NCBI GenBank assembly: GCA_015521505.1
Contig: WAOB01000069.1
Coordinates: 1 to 9,739 of the forward strand
Direction of reading: 5' to 3'
DNA length: 9,739 nt
From: Nanobdellati archaeon
GTDB taxonomy: Archaea > EX4484-52 > JAADEF01
The first letter of the stretch is position 1. Each line of letters begins with the position of its first letter. Below the pieces are notes generated by a model that worked only from the letters and a program-made list of their open reading frames with translations, had not been told where the DNA came from and did no database searches. Made by a program: the position numbers and the translations under genes. Of the stretch, positions 1-6,712 are shown one piece after another.

Positions 1-414
1 GAATACAAGATATCCTAACAGGACATATTTTAGATAGGGTAATATGATATAATAGACATTTTTTATGAAATAGTACGATAATGGTAAGAAGATCGTGTTA
101 ATTAATAATCCAAAAGAAAAGCCGTACAATCCAATTATAATAAAATTGTCTATTCCTCTTACTTTTATAAATCTCATTAGGTGGGGTACATACAAAGTAT
201 TTTCATCTGGAACTTTGTAAAGAATCGTTGCCAAAAACGATCCTATTATAAATGATGAAGAACTTGCAAGTAATAAATAAAACAGATCATATCCTGTTTC
301 TATGTTTACTTTTAACAACAATGCAGAAAGATTGTTTATATGAAATGAAGGTATTATCCCGATTATTACTCCTAGAAGTATTCCAAAAAGGACATTTAAC
401 AAATCGTAAAACAT
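1..414 (-). CDS. Partial TctA/DUF112-like archaeal integral membrane protein (N-terminal part)
   Basis: An open frame runs from ATG at 414 to the left edge without a stop, giving the first 138 residues. The start lies a few bases downstream of a TATA-like element, so the mRNA is probably leaderless or nearly so. The sequence is strongly hydrophobic with several membrane segments. Two motifs point to the archaeal TctA-like (DUF112) permease group: an early glycine-rich GIIPSFHINN, resembling the family's G-x-x-P-G-x-H-x-N-N, and a mid-region VPDENTLYVPHLMRF followed by a glycine, resembling the family's PDEDTAL-x-x-LPGHR. In bacteria TctA is the large membrane subunit of tricarboxylate transporters; the archaeal stand-alone members have no established substrate. 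No periplasmic binding partner is visible. The first motif has Ser where Gly is usual. Family assignment comes from remembered motifs, not a search. Confidence 0.62.
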   Translation of the reverse strand, partial: MFYDLLNVLFGILLGVIIGIIPSFHINNLSALLLKVNIETGYDLFYLLLASSSSFIIGSFLATILYKVPDENTLYVPHLMRFIKVRGIDNFIIIGLYGFSFGLLINTIFLPLSYYFIKNVYYIILPYLKYVLLGYLVF

Positions 415-420
415 AAACTA

Positions 421-427
421 TTTTAAA
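421..427 (+). promoter_or_regulatory. TATA box of the NAC gene
   Basis: TTTTAAA is centred about 27 bases before the NAC ATG at 451, the spacing expected between an archaeal TATA box and a transcription start placed on the start codon. No Shine-Dalgarno sequence precedes the ATG, which supports a leaderless mRNA. The box lies only 7 bases from the start codon of the divergent membrane-protein gene. Confidence 0.5.
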
Positions 428-440
428 GATTTGAGTAAAA

Positions 441-448
441 AATTTAAA
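441..448 (-). promoter_or_regulatory. TATA box of the leftward TctA-like gene
   Basis: On the minus strand this reads TTTAAATT, centred about 30 bases before the ATG at 414, implying a leader of only 3-5 bases. It ends 2 bases before the NAC start codon, so it lies inside the initiation region of the NAC promoter. Confidence 0.45.
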
Positions 449-450
449 TT

Positions 451-786
451 ATGTTGCCTTTAGATCCTAAAAAAATGGAAATTATGATGAAGCAACTAGG
501 TATAAAGATAGATACTTTGGAAGGTATAGAGGAAGTGATATTGAAAGCAGAGGATAAAGAAGTGGTTATCGTTCCTAAAGACATAAAAATGATTAATGCT
601 CGGGATGTAAAAACACTACAAATAGTTATAAAAACTATAGAAGAGAAACCTCTTTTTTCCATAGAGGAGGAGGATATTAATATTTTAATGCAAAAAAGTA
701 ATCTTTCTTATGAAGATGCGAAAAAACTTTTGGAGAAACATAAGGGGGATTTAGCCAAAGCTCTGATAGAAATAAACAAGAACTAG
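451..786 (+). CDS. nac: Archaeal nascent polypeptide-associated complex protein (aNAC)
   Basis: This 111-residue protein has the usual length and order of archaeal NAC: a short Pro/Met N-terminus, a basic stretch (KKMEIMMKQLGIK, residues 7-19), a beta-rich NAC domain at about 12-63 including KEVVIVPKDIKMINA, and a C-terminal UBA domain at about 71-109 with the SYEDAKKLLEKHKGDLAKAL pattern. In archaea NAC acts as a homodimer that binds ribosomes near the exit tunnel and shields emerging chains. The ATG has no Shine-Dalgarno sequence but has a TATA box 27 bases upstream, so leaderless translation is likely. Its stop overlaps the stop of the opposing gene in the palindrome CTAG. Nothing unusual is seen inside the protein. 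The assignment is confident. Confidence 0.93.
   Translation: MLPLDPKKMEIMMKQLGIKIDTLEGIEEVILKAEDKEVVIVPKDIKMINARDVKTLQIVIKTIEEKPLFSIEEEDINILMQKSNLSYEDAKKLLEKHKGDLAKALIEINKN
721..726 (-). terminator. Possible T-tract terminator for the zinc-ribbon gene, inside NAC
   Basis: On the minus strand there is a run of six T about 57 bases past the zinc-ribbon gene's stop, within the NAC UBA-coding region. Archaeal polymerase can terminate at T-runs without a hairpin. The run also encodes KK in NAC, so it may be coincidental. Confidence 0.25.
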
Positions 787-1154
787 ATTCTTCTGGTTTT
801 TGAATGAATGACTTTAAATAAAACATATCCAAACCACCGATGGAATCTGTGGTTTATTATGTGTTTTATACTTGTTTTATAAATTTGTTTGAATGTATTG
901 TCTAAATATAGTTCCATCAACAATAATATTATAACCTGAATTTTCATAAGGAACATAGTGGTTTGGAGCTCCTTTGATTTAATAAAGATATTTAGTACAA
1001 AAAGTAAAAGATATGTTATTGAAACACCCCCTAGCAAGTATCTTATATTTATATCGAATATTGTGTGTTTAAGGTTTTCCTTACAATTAACACATTTTGC
1101 TCTTATAGGTGTTGGCAGAGAACAATTATTACATATTATCATCTCTTCATACAT
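783..1154 (-). CDS. Small zinc-ribbon membrane protein, function unknown
   Basis: The 123-residue protein starts with a zinc-ribbon-like knuckle pair, C8-x2-C11 and C21-x2-C24, followed by two predicted membrane segments (about 39-58 and 65-84) and a basic, His/Arg-rich tail ending in KTRRI. This layout suggests a tail-anchored pair of helices with a metal-binding domain on the cytoplasmic side; similar small zinc-ribbon/two-helix proteins are common hypotheticals in archaea and no role can be assigned. The start at 1154 is backed by a strong ribosome-binding site, AGGGGAGGT, 7 bases upstream, unlike the leaderless neighbours. The reading frame is intact and ends on TAG sharing four bases with the NAC stop. 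It is divergent from the pilus operon, so a link is possible but unproven. Confidence 0.75.
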   Translation of the reverse strand: MYEEMIICNNCSLPTPIRAKCVNCKENLKHTIFDINIRYLLGGVSITYLLLFVLNIFIKSKELQTTMFLMKIQVIILLLMELYLDNTFKQIYKTSIKHIINHRFHRWFGYVLFKVIHSKTRRI

Positions 1155-1161
1155 TCGTTTT

Positions 1162-1167
1162 ACCTCC
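1162..1167 (-). promoter_or_regulatory. Strong Shine-Dalgarno site of the zinc-ribbon gene
   Basis: The minus strand reads GGAGGT, within AGGGGAGGT, 7 bases before the ATG at 1154. It matches the archaeal 16S 3' end closely and fixes the start. It is the best ribosome-binding site in the window. Confidence 0.8.
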
Positions 1168-1200
1168 CCTTCTTGGAGTAAAGATATTTATGTATGTAGG

Positions 1201-1208
1201 ATATAAAA
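1201..1208. promoter_or_regulatory. TATA-like element between the zinc-ribbon gene and the pilus operon
   Basis: ATATAAAA on the plus strand, TTTTATAT on the minus strand. Read leftward it predicts a transcription start near 1178, leaving a leader of about 24 bases that keeps the Shine-Dalgarno site at 1162-1167. Read rightward it would give a leader of roughly 45 bases for the ATPase gene. A second element, TTATAT near 1237, would start transcription too close to the ATPase ribosome-binding site. Which box serves which gene cannot be settled by eye. Confidence 0.35.
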
Positions 1209-1275
1209 ACATTTATGAAGATGTAGTTTTGTAGCGTTATATTGAGATACGACATATAGTATTGGTGTGGTTTTG

Positions 1276-2853
1276 ATGGCGGAAAAGAAAAGGGATAAGG
1301 ATAAGGAGAATGTTCTTGATGAGTATGTGTTGGAATCAGATGGAGTTAAAGCAAAAGTTATTATTAAAAGAGGTGTTAGAGATTATGTTCCTACTTACAA
1401 CTTAATAAAGAAAGAGTTTAGTGTTGCTTTAAAAGCGGTTTTGGAAACAATAAAAGAAGAAATAATACAAGAAATAGATTTATCTGTGAGAGAGTTCGTT
1501 GATCCCACAGTCTATCATAAAGTTAAAGAGAAGTTTAGAAAAAAGATTCTTGATCAACTAAACAAATACCTTCCATATACTAGTGATGAGGAGAAGGAAT
1601 ATTTGACAGGGACTTTACTTCATGAAATGCTGGGACTTGAAGATATAGAACTTTTACTAGTCGATAACCATATAGAGGAGATTGTTATCAATTCGCATAA
1701 AGAACCTGTTTGGGTATATCACAAAGGATATGGGTGGCTTAAAACAAATCTGAAGATAGAGAGCGAAGAAAAAATATATAACTTTGCATCTTCTATAGGG
1801 AGGAGAGTTGGAAGGCAAATAACAAATCTAACTCCTTTGATGGATGCCCATTTACCTACAGGAGACAGAGTTAATGCAACACTCTTTCCTATTTCAACTG
1901 AGGGAAATACTTTAACTATTAGGAGATTTTCAAGAAGTCCTTGGACAATAATCCATTTCATTGAAAGCAAAACCCTAAGTAAGAGAGTTGCTGCTTTTTT
2001 ATGGACTGCAATACAATATGAGATGAATGTTCTTGTTGCTGGAGGAACCGCATCAGGTAAAACATCAATGCTTAATGTTTTGATGCCTTTTATGCCTACC
2101 AACCACAGAATCGTTTCTATAGAGGATACACGTGAAATAAATCTGCCTGATTTTCTACATTGGGTACCATTATCTTCAAGAGAGGCAAACGCAGAGGGAA
2201 AAGGGGCAGTGACAATGCTTGATCTTTTAGTTAATTCTTTAAGAATGAGACCAGATAGAATAATTATAGGAGAGATAAGAAGAAAAGAAGAGGCAGAAGT
2301 TATGTTTGAGGCTATAAGAACAGGACATAGTGCTTATGCAACATTTCATGGCGATAGAGCAGAAGAGGTGTTTAAGAGATTGATAAACCCTCCCATGAAC
2401 CTACCACCCTCTGTATTAAGTGCTTTACATTTAATAGTGGTTCAATTCAGACATAGGAGATTAGGGATTAGAAGAACTTTGGAAATAGCAGAGATAATTC
2501 CTGCAGAAGATAAAAGCAATTTCAATATAATATATAGATGGAATGCAAAAACAGACACTATTGAGGAATACAATAAAGCATATCGAATAAATGAAGACAT
2601 TTATTTGTATACTGGGATGAATGAAAAGGAGATAGAAGAAGAATTAAATAAAAAAGTTAGGATATTAGAATGGATGATGAATAATAAGATAAAAACAATA
2701 AATTCTGTTGGTAAGGTAGTTGCAGAATTTTATAGAGATGAGGAATATCTTATGAGTATAGTTAATAAGAAAAAGCCCACTCAACAAGATTTTAAAGATC
2801 TTTTTGGAGAAACGATCTATCAAGAATGGCAAGAATCGCTTAAACAGGTGTGA
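1276..2853 (+). CDS. Type II/IV secretion (archaellum/type IV pilus) assembly ATPase
   Basis: This 525-residue protein belongs to the ArlI/PilB/CpaF ATPase family that powers assembly of archaeal type IV pili or archaella from the cytoplasmic face. An N-terminal domain (to about 225) is followed by a RecA-like motor with Walker A GGTASGKTS at 256-264, Asp box SIEDTREINLP at 281-291, Walker B IIIGEIR at 329-335 with catalytic E333, and His box GHSAYATFHGD at 350-360. All key residues are present, so an active hexameric ATPase is expected. The ATG at 1276 is preferred over in-frame GTG at 1267 because GGTG at 1264-1267 then lies 8 bases upstream as a ribosome-binding site. It heads a three-gene operon with two T2SSF platform proteins. 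Absence of archaellum partners (ArlH, ArlB) favours a pilus or secretion role over motility. Confidence 0.93.
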   Translation: MAEKKRDKDKENVLDEYVLESDGVKAKVIIKRGVRDYVPTYNLIKKEFSVALKAVLETIKEEIIQEIDLSVREFVDPTVYHKVKEKFRKKILDQLNKYLPYTSDEEKEYLTGTLLHEMLGLEDIELLLVDNHIEEIVINSHKEPVWVYHKGYGWLKTNLKIESEEKIYNFASSIGRRVGRQITNLTPLMDAHLPTGDRVNATLFPISTEGNTLTIRRFSRSPWTIIHFIESKTLSKRVAAFLWTAIQYEMNVLVAGGTASGKTSMLNVLMPFMPTNHRIVSIEDTREINLPDFLHWVPLSSREANAEGKGAVTMLDLLVNSLRMRPDRIIIGEIRRKEEAEVMFEAIRTGHSAYATFHGDRAEEVFKRLINPPMNLPPSVLSALHLIVVQFRHRRLGIRRTLEIAEIIPAEDKSNFNIIYRWNAKTDTIEEYNKAYRINEDIYLYTGMNEKEIEEELNKKVRILEWMMNNKIKTINSVGKVVAEFYRDEEYLMSIVNKKKPTQQDFKDLFGETIYQEWQESLKQV

Positions 2854-2857
2854 GGTG
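2846..2857 (+). promoter_or_regulatory. Ribosome-binding site overlapping the ATPase stop codon
   Basis: Two GGTG motifs sit side by side: AGGTG at 2846-2850, 8 bases before the ATG at 2859, and GAGGTG at 2852-2857, only 1 base before it. The ATPase stop TGA (2851-2853) lies between them and provides part of the second. The first has the usable spacing. The overlap suggests translational coupling. Confidence 0.55.
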
Positions 2858-2858
2858 T

Positions 2859-3713
2859 ATGGAAATTAATGAGAAATCTCTTAGAAAGGCATCGTATTTC
2901 TATCCTATTGCAAATAGACTGTCTAAGGTATTTGAAAATCTTAATGTTTATTTGTATCAGGCGGAGATTAATGTTTCTTTGGTTGAATATATTGCTTACT
3001 CTCTGTATGGTGCTTTTTCATTATCTTTTATGTTTCTTCTAGGTATGTTTTTATTGTATCTCTTTACAAAAAATGCTTTGTTTTTAAAACTTCTTTTTGC
3101 TTTGCCTTTCTTATTTCTAATGGTTTTTTACTCTGTATTGTATAAACCCAAGGTTTATGCTATACGAAGAGCGAGGAAGATCGATGAGGAGTTGCCTTAT
3201 GCATTGAGACACATGCTTATTCAAATAAGAGCAGGAATACCAATTTATCAAACATTTATTTCTTTAACAAAGGATTATGGAGAACTTAGTGAAGAATTTA
3301 AGAAAATCGTTAAGAAAATTAATAGCGGGTATAGTGAAGTAAAAGCATTAGAAGAGAGCATATTGCGAAGTTCTTCAGACAAATATAGAAAGGCGTTTTG
3401 GCAAATTCTTAACAGTTTAAAAACAGGAACTGATGTTGAGAAACCATTGGAGAATGTTGTTAATGAGATAATAAAAGAACAAATTTTAGCCATAAAAGAT
3501 TATGGGCATCAACTGAACCCTCTAACATTAATGTACATGATGGTTGCAATAATTATGCCTTCTTTGGGAATAACCTTTCTTATGATAATCTCTTCCTTTG
3601 CAGGGTTTTCCTTATCTGATGGTGTTTTTATTGGAATTTTAGTGTTTTTAATTTTCTTTCAATGGAGCTTTTTAAACCTTATTAAGAGTAAAAGACCCAA
3701 TGTTAAAATATGA
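2859..3713 (+). CDS. T2SSF-domain pilus platform membrane protein (TadC/ArlJ-like), first copy
   Basis: This 284-residue protein is one of two adjacent T2SSF (GspF-type) platform proteins. It has a cytoplasmic N-terminus, two predicted membrane helices (about 44-69 and 73-95), a cytoplasmic T2SSF four-helix domain (about 108-215) containing EELPYALRHMLIQIRAGIPI, and two C-terminal helices (about 222-246 and 254-276). Platform proteins sit in the membrane beneath the filament and couple the ATPase to pilin insertion. ATG 2859 is chosen over in-frame GTG 2850, which is inside the ribosome-binding region. The gene follows the ATPase by 5 bases and its own stop is part of the next gene's ribosome-binding site. 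ArlJ normally carries two such halves in one chain; here they are separate genes. Confidence 0.87.
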   Translation: MEINEKSLRKASYFYPIANRLSKVFENLNVYLYQAEINVSLVEYIAYSLYGAFSLSFMFLLGMFLLYLFTKNALFLKLLFALPFLFLMVFYSVLYKPKVYAIRRARKIDEELPYALRHMLIQIRAGIPIYQTFISLTKDYGELSEEFKKIVKKINSGYSEVKALEESILRSSSDKYRKAFWQILNSLKTGTDVEKPLENVVNEIIKEQILAIKDYGHQLNPLTLMYMMVAIIMPSLGITFLMIISSFAGFSLSDGVFIGILVFLIFFQWSFLNLIKSKRPNVKI

Positions 3714-3717
3714 GGTG
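3712..3717 (+). promoter_or_regulatory. Ribosome-binding site of the second platform gene, overlapping a stop codon
   Basis: GAGGTG lies 5 bases before the ATG at 3723, good archaeal spacing. Its first two bases are the end of the TGA stop of the previous gene (3711-3713). This decides for ATG 3723 over the in-frame GTG at 3717, which lies at the end of the motif. Confidence 0.7.
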
Positions 3718-3722
3718 TGGTT

Positions 3723-4811
3723 ATGCTAAAAAAAATAAGAAAAGCTAAGAGAAGGAAAGAAATTGAACATATAAAAAGGAGAATAGAGAATATAGAGAAT
3801 GAGGCTAAAAAAAACAAATTTAAAGAATACCTTGTTTATCTTTACTACCTTCTTCCTGATTCGTTAAGGAAAAAAATAAAAGAAGAGGCAAATTATGCTA
3901 ATATAGAAGAGGAAGACTATTATTATTCTATAGTTTTTATTGTCTCTTTCCTATTTTCATTAATCTTTCCATTTTATTTAATATATGTAAAGATAGATGT
4001 TCTTTATGTGTTGGCAATATTCTTTGTTTTATTTATCATGTCTTTATTTGTTCCATATTTTTCTTTGACGATGGCGAGTGAGAGCCGGAGAAAAATGATG
4101 GAAAAATATTTGCCTGATTTTTTGATCCTTACTTCTTCAAACATAAAGTCTGGCTTGACTATAGATAGAGCACTACTTTTTGCTTCACGAAAAGAGTTCG
4201 GAGAGTTAAGTAAAATAACTAAAAAAACAGCATATCAAATATATAGTGGAAAAGATGTAGATGATGCGTTGATAGAAATGTCAAAGAAAATAAAATCCCA
4301 AATATTCAATAAAACCATAAAACTTTTGGTTCAAGGTTTAAGGTCTGGAGGCAATAGTGCAAAACTTCTGGAGGAGGCAGCAAACGATATAAGAAATACT
4401 GAAATATTACAAAAGGAGATAAGAGGTACAGTAATAACATACATAATGTTCATCTTCTTTGCAGGTGTTGTTGCTGCTCCTGCTTTGTTTGCTACTTCTG
4501 TTTTTTTAATAAGTTCTACAACGACAATGTGGAAAATTGATGATACTATGCAAAACATGTTACAAGAATATGGTGTGATGAGTTTTATTTCTATGAAGAA
4601 ACCACAAATAGATATTGCTAAATTTGAACTTTTTGCTTTGGTGTCGTTGATGATCACAACTGTTTTTGCAGGCATATTAATTTCAGTTATTCAATCAGGC
4701 ACATATAAAAATGCAATTAAATATTCCCCTTTTTTTATGATGCTAAGCATTGCAATATATTACGGGGTTTCTTTGGGATTAAGAAACCTATTCGGATCTA
4801 TGCTTGTCTGA
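3723..4811 (+). CDS. T2SSF-domain pilus platform membrane protein (TadC/ArlJ-like), second copy
   Basis: This 362-residue protein carries the second T2SSF module. It begins with a highly basic, probably coiled-coil segment (about 1-35), then two membrane helices (about 68-88 and 92-116), a cytoplasmic T2SSF domain (about 125-235) with KYLPDFLILTSSNIKSGLTI and the conserved GLRSGGNSAKLLEEAA region, and three further predicted helices (about 238-262, 302-324, 336-353). It most likely pairs with the preceding platform protein, the two together matching the double-module ArlJ/PilC. The basic coiled coil could contact the ATPase; that is inference. It ends the operon, one base short of the opposing asparagine-synthetase-like gene. 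No pilin or signal peptidase follows, so those partners must be encoded elsewhere. Confidence 0.88.
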   Translation: MLKKIRKAKRRKEIEHIKRRIENIENEAKKNKFKEYLVYLYYLLPDSLRKKIKEEANYANIEEEDYYYSIVFIVSFLFSLIFPFYLIYVKIDVLYVLAIFFVLFIMSLFVPYFSLTMASESRRKMMEKYLPDFLILTSSNIKSGLTIDRALLFASRKEFGELSKITKKTAYQIYSGKDVDDALIEMSKKIKSQIFNKTIKLLVQGLRSGGNSAKLLEEAANDIRNTEILQKEIRGTVITYIMFIFFAGVVAAPALFATSVFLISSTTTMWKIDDTMQNMLQEYGVMSFISMKKPQIDIAKFELFALVSLMITTVFAGILISVIQSGTYKNAIKYSPFFMMLSIAIYYGVSLGLRNLFGSMLV

Positions 4812-4812
4812 A

Positions 4813-6633
4813 TTATTTTGTTATGTATTTTTCTATTACTATTTTTAAAATATACGCTCTCAGAACATAACTTTCCCAAAAACAAGATTTTCTTTTAAAT
4901 ACTTTATCACAATAAAATGCATAAGCGTCTGGAGAGAGATAACCTTTTTTATATAAGTATCTGATTAATTCTTTTGTTTCTTTACCTATGCTTTTTACTA
5001 TTTTATTATATTCGAAATTATATTTAAAGTCATATTCATCTAAGATTCTTGATTCTTTTGGAAGTTTCTTTTTTGCATATTTGTCCAGAATTTTATTTTT
5101 GTTAAAAATATTTGTTTTTTCATTTAGTTTAGTAAAGAGTGAAGCCATGAAAATGTTCCTAACTAAAAAAGGATGTTTAGGCTCTATGCCCCTGTACATC
5201 ATTATTTTGTCTATATAGGCAATTTTATTGTCTGCAACATAAGTGTAATAATATAACGGTATGATTTTGTTATTTTTAGTTTTTGTTTTGGGTATTTCTT
5301 TTTTAATATCATAATACCATTTCTTCTGGTGCTTGGATATATATTTGTGCTCTCTGAAATATTCTAAAAGAAACCTATCCTCTGTTTTAACACTTGCAAT
5401 TTCTTTTAAATACCATAAAGATGAGAAGGGCCTCGGATTTAGTATCTTAGAGATGATAAGTATTATTCTTTTCAAAATTTCTATCTTTGACATATATTTG
5501 TAGATCAAATAGTTCTTATGGATTCCTTTGTTTCCTAATATTTCTTTTCCCCCAATTCCTGTTAGTATACTGTCGGTATACTTACTTATTTTTTTGCTCA
5601 AATGAGTATAAAATAAGACATCAATATCGCTATAAGGTTCATCTAACACCTCTTTTAATTCTCTACTTGTTTTTTTAAAGTCTTTATATTTGAGATACTC
5701 TTGATGTAAATTAATATTATACTTTCTAGCAATTTCCTTTATTTTCTTTCCTATGTCTTTGTCATCTTCCATCAAGATGTTGAATGCATTAATGCTTTCG
5801 TAAGGCATTAAAGCAACCATTTTAGAGAGTATACTTGTACTCTCAATATCTCCAGAGAATAATATACCCTCATCACCTTCTTCGATATAGTTTTTTACAC
5901 TTCTTGAAATGTTTTCGTCAATAATCTGTATAATGTCTTTTACACTACATGGTTCATTAAAATATTCTTTTAATATATTTATTTTCTTTAACCTTTTTGT
6001 TCTGATATCGTAAAGTATAATCTCTCCTGGCATTACTTTATAGATGTTTTCAATTATAGAATATGGGGAAGGAACAAACCCTAGAGAGAAGTATAGATCT
6101 AATGCTTTTGGTTCTAATTGTATGTTTCCATATTTGTTTTTCTTTAAGTATTCTATCAGATATTCGAGTCTATTAGAGAACATAAAATTATTGTTTTTTA
6201 AAGTATAATATCCTTGTTTTGCCCCCCAAACATCTCTAAACAACATGATCTTTTTATTGTTCTTATCATATATTGTTATGAAGTATGTCCCATCTATCAT
6301 TTTGATAAACTTCTTCCCATATCTTTTATACAATATAGCAATAAGTTCTTGATCACTATCTGTTTTTATGTCAATATTTCTATCTTCAAGTGCCTTTATT
6401 AATTCGTACTTGTTATTTATTTTACCATCAATGAACACCACAACATTGTCATATTTGTATGGTTGAGAAACATCTAAAAAAGGGTTGTCTGACGTAGATA
6501 AATATTTTACGTATATAGAGATATTACTGTCTATATATTTATCTGAGTGATCTCGACCTTTCTTATTCATTATTTTGATCATCTTCTTGTAGTTTGTAAT
6601 GTCTTTTTTGTCTATACCAAAAATGCTGCTCAT
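4813..6633 (-). CDS. Asparagine-synthetase-like protein with degenerate active sites
   Basis: This 606-residue protein has the length and two-domain order of class B asparagine synthetase. The N-terminal glutaminase-like half (about 1-200) starts MSSIFGI, where the family has MCGIFGI: the nucleophile Cys2 is Ser. Other glutaminase motifs are also altered (KGRD for RGPD, IDGKINN for FNGEIYN). In the synthetase half (about 230-606) the PP-loop SGGLDS is SGDIES (260-265) and GDGGDE is GIGGKE (359-364). Fold-level signatures remain, including DEPYSD (331-336), DK-x-x-M (475-479) and E484/PFL (488-490). Glutamine hydrolysis is therefore unlikely and ATP-dependent amidation doubtful; a pseudoenzyme or changed substrate is possible. 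The frame is intact, so it is not a decaying pseudogene. No upstream in-frame start exists, and a TATA box about 25 bases before the ATG suggests a leaderless mRNA. It is a single-gene unit. Confidence 0.8.
   Translation of the reverse strand: MSSIFGIDKKDITNYKKMIKIMNKKGRDHSDKYIDSNISIYVKYLSTSDNPFLDVSQPYKYDNVVVFIDGKINNKYELIKALEDRNIDIKTDSDQELIAILYKRYGKKFIKMIDGTYFITIYDKNNKKIMLFRDVWGAKQGYYTLKNNNFMFSNRLEYLIEYLKKNKYGNIQLEPKALDLYFSLGFVPSPYSIIENIYKVMPGEIILYDIRTKRLKKINILKEYFNEPCSVKDIIQIIDENISRSVKNYIEEGDEGILFSGDIESTSILSKMVALMPYESINAFNILMEDDKDIGKKIKEIARKYNINLHQEYLKYKDFKKTSRELKEVLDEPYSDIDVLFYTHLSKKISKYTDSILTGIGGKEILGNKGIHKNYLIYKYMSKIEILKRIILIISKILNPRPFSSLWYLKEIASVKTEDRFLLEYFREHKYISKHQKKWYYDIKKEIPKTKTKNNKIIPLYYYTYVADNKIAYIDKIMMYRGIEPKHPFLVRNIFMASLFTKLNEKTNIFNKNKILDKYAKKKLPKESRILDEYDFKYNFEYNKIVKSIGKETKELIRYLYKKGYLSPDAYAFYCDKVFKRKSCFWESYVLRAYILKIVIEKYITK
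4828..4846 (+). terminator. Possible T-rich termination region of the pilus operon
   Basis: Two T5 runs (4828-4832 and 4842-4846) lie 17-35 bases after the operon's last stop, inside the 3' end of the opposing gene. Archaeal transcription often ends at such T-tracts. No stem-loop is evident and the region also encodes Lys/Ile-rich protein on the other strand, so support is modest. Confidence 0.35.
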
Positions 6634-6653
6634 AAAAGGAATACACCATGAAA

Positions 6654-6661
6654 TTTATAAA
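6654..6661 (-). promoter_or_regulatory. TATA box of the asparagine-synthetase-like gene
   Basis: TTTATAAA, a self-complementary octamer, is centred about 25 bases before the ATG at 6633. No Shine-Dalgarno sequence is present, consistent with a leaderless transcript. Confidence 0.55.
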
Positions 6662-6680
6662 CACTGGATAATAGTAAAAA

Positions 6681-6688
6681 TTTAAAAA
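6681..6688 (+). promoter_or_regulatory. TATA box of the polyprenyl synthase gene
   Basis: TTTAAAAA preceded by an A-rich stretch is centred about 28 bases before the ATG at 6713, placing transcription initiation at or 1-2 bases before the start codon. It lies back-to-back with the leftward TATA box, about 20 bases away. Confidence 0.5.
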
Positions 6689-6712
6689 TCTTTCTAAAAC
6701 AAAAGATTATTA

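Noticed and set aside
958..1206. Plus-strand frame opposite the zinc-ribbon gene
   Set aside because: The opposite strand has a zinc-ribbon, membrane helices and a strong ribosome-binding site; this frame has none and runs across that gene's promoter.
1267..1275. In-frame GTG start nine bases upstream of the ATPase ATG
   Set aside because: It overlaps the GGTG ribosome-binding motif that properly spaces the ATG at 1276, and adds only MVL.
1719..2102. Open antisense frame within the ATPase gene
   Set aside because: It lies opposite a strongly conserved catalytic region and its translation has no recognisable domain or start signal; it is a shadow of the real frame.
4331..4675. Open antisense frame within the second platform gene
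   Set aside because: It is opposite a conserved T2SSF and membrane region, lacks a ribosome-binding site or promoter, and shows no motif.
4813..6633. Reading the asparagine-synthetase-like gene as a pseudogene
   Set aside because: The frame is complete at family length with promoter and start intact; only motif residues differ, so functional divergence is more likely than decay.
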